From Chloroflexota bacterium (GTDB lineage Bacteria; Chloroflexota; Anaerolineae; B4-G1): a stretch of DNA of 9,079 bases. The stretch covers positions 1 to 9,079 of the forward strand of contig DSAR01000499.1 in assembly GCA_011046405.1 (NCBI GenBank), written 5' to 3'. Below, piece by piece: positions 6,693-9,079 of this stretch. Position 1 is the stretch's first letter. Each line of letters begins with the position of its first letter. The translations under genes and the position numbers were made by a program. Under the pieces are notes generated by a model. That model saw only the letters and a list, made by a program, of their open reading frames with translations. It was not told the origin of the DNA and did no database searches.

Positions 6693-7055
6693 TTGCCAGG
6701 CCGATTCCATGAGATTCAGCGTGTGACGGAATTGGGCCAAACTGGCCTGCAAGGACGCCGGGCAGTTGTCCTCGATCTCGCTCGCGAGGCCGGGCGCGGG
6801 GTTTTCCTGCATCTGGCGATACAGCAACCAGGTCTCCGGCATCGGCTCGACCTGCAACTCCTGCTGCAAGATCTCCCGGCAGCGGTGGAACTGCGCCAGC
6901 GCGGCGGGGCGTTTCCCCGCCGCGAGATAGCAACGCATCATCTCGCGATGGACGTCCTCCTGCAACGAATCGAGGGACAACAGTCGCTGGCCGTAGGAGA
7001 TGGCCTGCTCGAACGCCCCGCTCAGCCGGTGGTGACACTGTAATCGCTGCTCAGC
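6693..7055 (-). pseudogene. BTAD transcriptional activator fragment
   Basis: An open stretch without a plausible start begins right after a TAG (7056-7058) and reads AFEQAISYGQRLLSLDSLQE, DVHREMMRCYLAAGKRPAAL, AQFHRCREILQQELQVEP and ETWLLYRQMQ. This is the tetratricopeptide-like bacterial transcriptional activator domain (BTAD) found behind winged-helix DNA-binding domains in SARP/AfsR-type regulators. The DNA-binding part and the first BTAD helices are absent. After the BTAD tail the next recognisable protein sequence, in a different frame, is Pvc16, so the junction lies near 6690-6700. It is a dead fragment, probably left by a deletion. Confidence 0.75.
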
Positions 7056-7179
7056 CTACCGTCCGTTTGCAGCGGATGGGCGGGGGTTTGGGTTGTTTGA
7101 TTGACGGTTGGCGCCGTCATTCTCAATTCGGGGATGAGTCCGCCATCACGCCGGCAAGTAATTGCTGGTCCGAGGCCCT
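7056..7179. other. Non-coding stretch between BTAD fragment and tRNA operon terminator
   Basis: I see no gene here. There is a weak inverted repeat GACGG...CCGTC at 7103-7118 and a T/G-rich run at 7084-7102. A short stretch CATTCTCAATTCGGGG (7117-7132) faintly resembles a MITE end, but not well enough to call. Confidence 0.4.
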
Positions 7180-7214
7180 AAAAAACAAAAAGGCCCCACC
7201 TAGCTGGTGGGGCC
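7180..7214 (-). terminator. Rho-independent terminator of the tRNA operon
   Basis: GGCCCCACC (7192-7200) pairs perfectly with GGTGGGGCC (7206-7214) around a 5-base loop. On the minus strand the stem is followed by TTTTTGTTTTTT. It is a strong intrinsic terminator oriented to end transcripts coming from the tRNA genes at 7435-7653, and has no T-tract on the plus strand. Confidence 0.92.
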
Positions 7215-7321
7215 ATGCTTGCATCAAAAGCCGGCCAAGGTGATCAGTTGCCCCAATGCAAGACTGCAGAGTCAGCAAACATAGATGAAGCTAGAGAGTC
7301 TGAGCCCTCTAGCCATTCTTA

Positions 7322-7420
7322 GTATCTTCTCAATAACTTGGGGTGAATCTGTTCGTAGTGCGCTTTTAGGGGCGCTGAAGCGCCTACTACGAACAAGCCC
7401 CCGGTTTATTGAGAAGATAC
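7322..7420 (-). mobile_element. MITE copy 3, same ends but different core
   Basis: A complete 99-bp element with ends GTATCTTCTCAATAA and TTATTGAGAAGATAC (perfect), flanked by the perfect 8-bp target duplication CATTCTTA at 7314-7321 and 7421-7428. The asymmetric subterminal bases match copies 1 and 2 in inverted orientation (ACCGGGG at one end, C/GTTGGGG at the other). The core is unrelated: GTTCGTAGT (7351-7359) pairs with ACTACGAAC (7386-7394), with an inner hairpin GGCGC-TGAA-GCGCC (7371-7384). It sits 15 bases beyond the 3' end of tRNA-Tyr and before the terminator, so it is transcribed as part of the tRNA trailer. Confidence 0.95.
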
Positions 7421-7434
7421 CATTCTTACATCAG

Positions 7435-7516
7435 TGGGCCGGGAAGGACTCGAACCTTCGAAGGCTGTGCCAGCGGATTTACAGTCCGCCCCCTTTGCCG
7501 CTCGGGACACCGACCC
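7435..7516 (-). tRNA. tRNA-Tyr (GTA)
   Basis: This 82-nt gene folds with acceptor GGGTCGG/CCGGCCC, a T-arm GGTTCGAGTCC, an anticodon loop carrying GTA, and the long variable arm expected of bacterial tRNA-Tyr. The discriminator base is A and CCA is not encoded (next bases CTG), so it must be added after transcription. It is the second gene of a tRNA-Thr/tRNA-Tyr operon. Confidence 0.97.
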
Positions 7517-7550
7517 AAAATTAAATTGTGACGATCAAGCCTATCCTTCC

Positions 7551-7586
7551 CCGGCTCTCAAGGACAAGCCTGCGCTCGAGAGCCGG
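7551..7586 (-). promoter_or_regulatory. Hairpin overlapping the tRNA-Thr 3' end
   Basis: CCGGCTCTC (7551-7559) and GAGAGCCGG (7578-7586) form a perfect 9-bp stem with an 18-nt loop. On the transcript the stem uses six bases of the tRNA-Thr 3' end (five acceptor-strand bases plus the discriminator), so it competes with the tRNA fold. It may guide or delay 3' processing in the 64-nt spacer between the two tRNAs. Confidence 0.5.
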
Positions 7587-7653
7587 CGATGGGATTTGAA
7601 CCCATGACCTACTGATTACAAGTCAGTTGCTCTTCCAACTGAGCTACGCCGGC
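7581..7653 (-). tRNA. tRNA-Thr (TGT)
   Basis: This 73-nt gene has acceptor GCCGGCG/CGCCGGC, a D-arm AGCTCAGTTGGAAGAGC, anticodon stem ACTGA/TCAGT around loop CTTGTAA (anticodon TGT) and T-arm GGGTTCAAATCCC. The discriminator is T and CCA is not encoded. It is first in the operon, nine or so bases after the predicted transcription start. Confidence 0.97.
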
Positions 7654-7668
7654 GCGATCGCGACGCAC

Positions 7669-7696
7669 ATTATACCACAATCATTCTAAGCGTCAA
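7669..7696 (-). promoter_or_regulatory. Sigma-70-type promoter of the tRNA operon
   Basis: On the minus strand TTGACG (7696-7691) and TATAAT (7674-7669) are separated by 16 bases and lie just upstream of tRNA-Thr. The near-consensus hexamers fit a strong stable-RNA promoter. GTGCGTCGCGATCGC follows between the -10 box and the tRNA and is GC-rich, as in stringently controlled promoters. Confidence 0.88.
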
Positions 7697-7708
7697 GAAA
7701 ATTTTCTC

Positions 7709-7840
7709 TCAGTGAATGCGAATAGAACCGGCCTCCAGATCCCAAATCAAATCGAGGGGAACGTCAGGTCTGAGGCCAATATCCCAATGATACGAAGATG
7801 CTTCGAAAACCCAAGTTGCGTCTGATTTGCCTTTGACCAG
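7709..7840 (-). pseudogene. Short protein remnant, possibly toast-rack/LiaF-like
   Basis: A 43-codon open stretch without a start codon follows a TGA and reads ATWVFEASSYHWDIGLRPDV followed by PLDLIWDLEAGSIRIH and a TGA. The pattern WDIxLxPDVPLDLxxxLEAG resembles the beta-strand 'toast-rack' N-terminal domain of LiaF-like and related envelope proteins, but the match is from memory and short. If real, it is a fragment whose remainder was lost. It overlaps the putative promoter of the divergent GH3 gene and ends 13 bases before the -35 box of the tRNA promoter. Confidence 0.35.
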
Positions 7841-7860
7841 TCAACGTGGTAAACTAAAAT
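7833..7860 (+). promoter_or_regulatory. Putative promoter of the GH3-family gene
   Basis: TTGACC (7833-7838) and TAAAAT (7855-7860) with a 16-base spacer lie about 50 bases before the ATG. A start near 7867 would give a leader of about 45 nt that contains the ribosome binding site AAGGAG at 7902-7907. Confidence 0.55.
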
Positions 7861-7911
7861 GGCTTTGACTCAATTCCGCTTCACCTTAACCCCTATTCCC
7901 CAAGGAGAACC

Positions 7912-9051
7912 ATGTCTACATCCAATACTCAGATGCTGAACGCTCTGCTAACCCCCTGGCACGAAGCGATAGACGCCCCGCACCAGGCTCAGGAAGACGT
8001 GTTGCACCGGTTCCTGGAAACCTATGCCAGGACTGACTACGGCGCGCAGCACCAGGCCGAACAAGTCGAGACGATCCAGGATTACCGACGGGCCTTCCCC
8101 GTGATGACTTACGAGACGTACTCCCCCCTCATCCAGCGCGTAATGGCTGGGGAGACTGAACTTCTGCTCGACGAAGCGCCGGTCGGTTGGGCCATCACAC
8201 GGGGGACGACGGGCGACGAGTCCAAATTCATCCCGATGACGCAGACCGACGTGATGATGCGCATCAGCGCCGGGCGGGCGATGATGAACTACGTCCTCCA
8301 ACACGAGCGATACGACCTATTCGAGGGCGTCAATTTGAACTTGAATTTTCCATCGGTGGTCGGGACGGTACAGGTAGGAGAAAAGGCGATCGAGTATGGC
8401 TACAGTTCCGGCATCTACGTGAAACATGTGTCTGCCTTCACGCCTATCCGCTCACTACCCACGCAAGAAGACATTGATGCGTTGGGCGGCGGCAAGACGC
8501 TCCGGGATTGGGAAGCCCGTTTTGAATTGGCCTATCGACAATGCCGGGACGAAAACGTCACCCTGGTCGGCGGCGTCTGCCCTACAGCCCTTCGTTTTGC
8601 CCGCTACTTACGGAAGACGCACGGACGCTATCCCAAGGATTTGTGGCAACCCCAAATCGTGACCCTGGGCAGCGTGCCGGGGATCAACACGCGCCATCGA
8701 CCGGCTCTCCATGCCCTCTATGGCAAACAGATCACCATCCGCGAGATTTATGGCGCGACTGAGGGAATGTTCGGGCAACAAAGGGGCGAGAAGCGGGCCT
8801 GGGTCCCCAATTACGACCTATACTTCTTCGAGGTCCGCACTCGCTCCGGTGTCAAGATGCTCCACGCGATGCGGCCCGGCGAGATGGGCAGCTTGATCGT
8901 CTCCACACCCATCCTGGCCCGGTACGAAATTGGCGATCTGATCCTAGCACTGCGACCGCCCCACTTCCGTTGCATCGGGCGCGAGCGCTGGTGGACTCCG
9001 TTGCGCTACGCTTGGGGCGAATTGATGACGCTCAACCTAGGCCGGTTATGA
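7912..9051 (+). CDS. Short GH3-family adenylate-forming protein
   Basis: This 379-residue protein resembles the GH3 (auxin-responsive promoter) family of acyl-acid adenylating enzymes, which activate a carboxylate with ATP and may pass it to an amine or thiol. Visible motifs are PVMTYETYSPLIQRV (63-77), the phosphate-binding loop TRGTTGDESK (96-105, where TSGTTG is usual), YGATEG (280-285) and YEIGD (338-342). Plant and many bacterial GH3 proteins have 500-600 residues and a C-terminal lid domain; here the protein ends at GELMTLNLGRL shortly after the YEIGD motif, so the lid is mostly absent. The start is supported by AAGGAG four bases upstream of the ATG. Its substrate cannot be told, and it stands alone, with no partner genes in the window. 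The TGA is directly followed by an AAGG tract. Confidence 0.8.
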   Translation: MSTSNTQMLNALLTPWHEAIDAPHQAQEDVLHRFLETYARTDYGAQHQAEQVETIQDYRRAFPVMTYETYSPLIQRVMAGETELLLDEAPVGWAITRGTTGDESKFIPMTQTDVMMRISAGRAMMNYVLQHERYDLFEGVNLNLNFPSVVGTVQVGEKAIEYGYSSGIYVKHVSAFTPIRSLPTQEDIDALGGGKTLRDWEARFELAYRQCRDENVTLVGGVCPTALRFARYLRKTHGRYPKDLWQPQIVTLGSVPGINTRHRPALHALYGKQITIREIYGATEGMFGQQRGEKRAWVPNYDLYFFEVRTRSGVKMLHAMRPGEMGSLIVSTPILARYEIGDLILALRPPHFRCIGRERWWTPLRYAWGELMTLNLGRL

Positions 9052-9079
9052 AAGGAAGGAAGGAAGGAAGGAAGGAAGG
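9052..9079. repeat. AAGG tetranucleotide tract, at least seven units
   Basis: Seven perfect AAGG units begin on the base after the GH3 stop codon and reach the end of the window, so the true length is unknown. Such tracts change length by slippage. Being behind the stop it cannot shift the GH3 frame, but it is rich in Shine-Dalgarno-like sequence and could affect a following gene. Confidence 0.9.

Noticed and set aside
7117..7132. Possible fourth MITE end (CATTCTCAATTCGGGG)
   Set aside because: Too short and mismatched, with no partner end within 200 bases.

Overview
The window reads as a piece of chromosome from a moderately GC-rich bacterium, probably a member of the Chloroflexota (Anaerolineae-like). 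That placement is inference, resting on a proofreading-competent PolA, a short bacterial GH3-type protein, a BTAD regulator fragment, a Pvc16/DUF4255 fragment and many small hairpin repeats. No marker gene fixes the taxon.

Layout. Positions 1-106 hold one copy of a small terminal-inverted-repeat element (MITE). It is followed by polA (182-2989, +), a full-length DNA polymerase I with all three catalytic domains, which ends in a terminator-like hairpin. Convergent to it (3003-4373, -) is an unusual chimera: the first part of a GT2 glycosyltransferase, a CgeB-type GT-B C-terminal domain and a SAM methyltransferase. Next comes an IS4-family (IS50/Tn5-like) insertion sequence (4463-5960). Its transposase gene is broken by a second MITE copy, identical to the first, and appears also to have lost the segment carrying the second catalytic Asp. 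The IS sits in a set of GC-rich hairpins spaced about 54-60 bp apart, followed by a separate 97-bp inverted-repeat element. From 6269 to 7055 (-) two unrelated gene remnants are butted together: the C-terminal part of a Pvc16/DUF4255 protein (contractile injection system) and part of a BTAD transcriptional activator.

From 7180 to 7696 (-) lies a compact tRNA operon: promoter, tRNA-Thr(TGT), tRNA-Tyr(GTA), terminator. A third MITE is inserted in its 3' trailer. Downstream of a divergent promoter is a short GH3-family adenylate-forming protein (7912-9051, +), followed directly by a seven-unit AAGG tract that runs off the window.

How it fits together. PolA and the two tRNAs are housekeeping genes. 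The rest looks like an eroding accessory region: three apparent deletion junctions (GT chimera, transposase, BTAD/Pvc16), one short gene remnant, and nested small mobile elements. No intact defence or secretion system is visible. The most distinctive item is the MITE family: its asymmetric ends and 8-bp target duplications are conserved while the hairpin core differs completely between copies.
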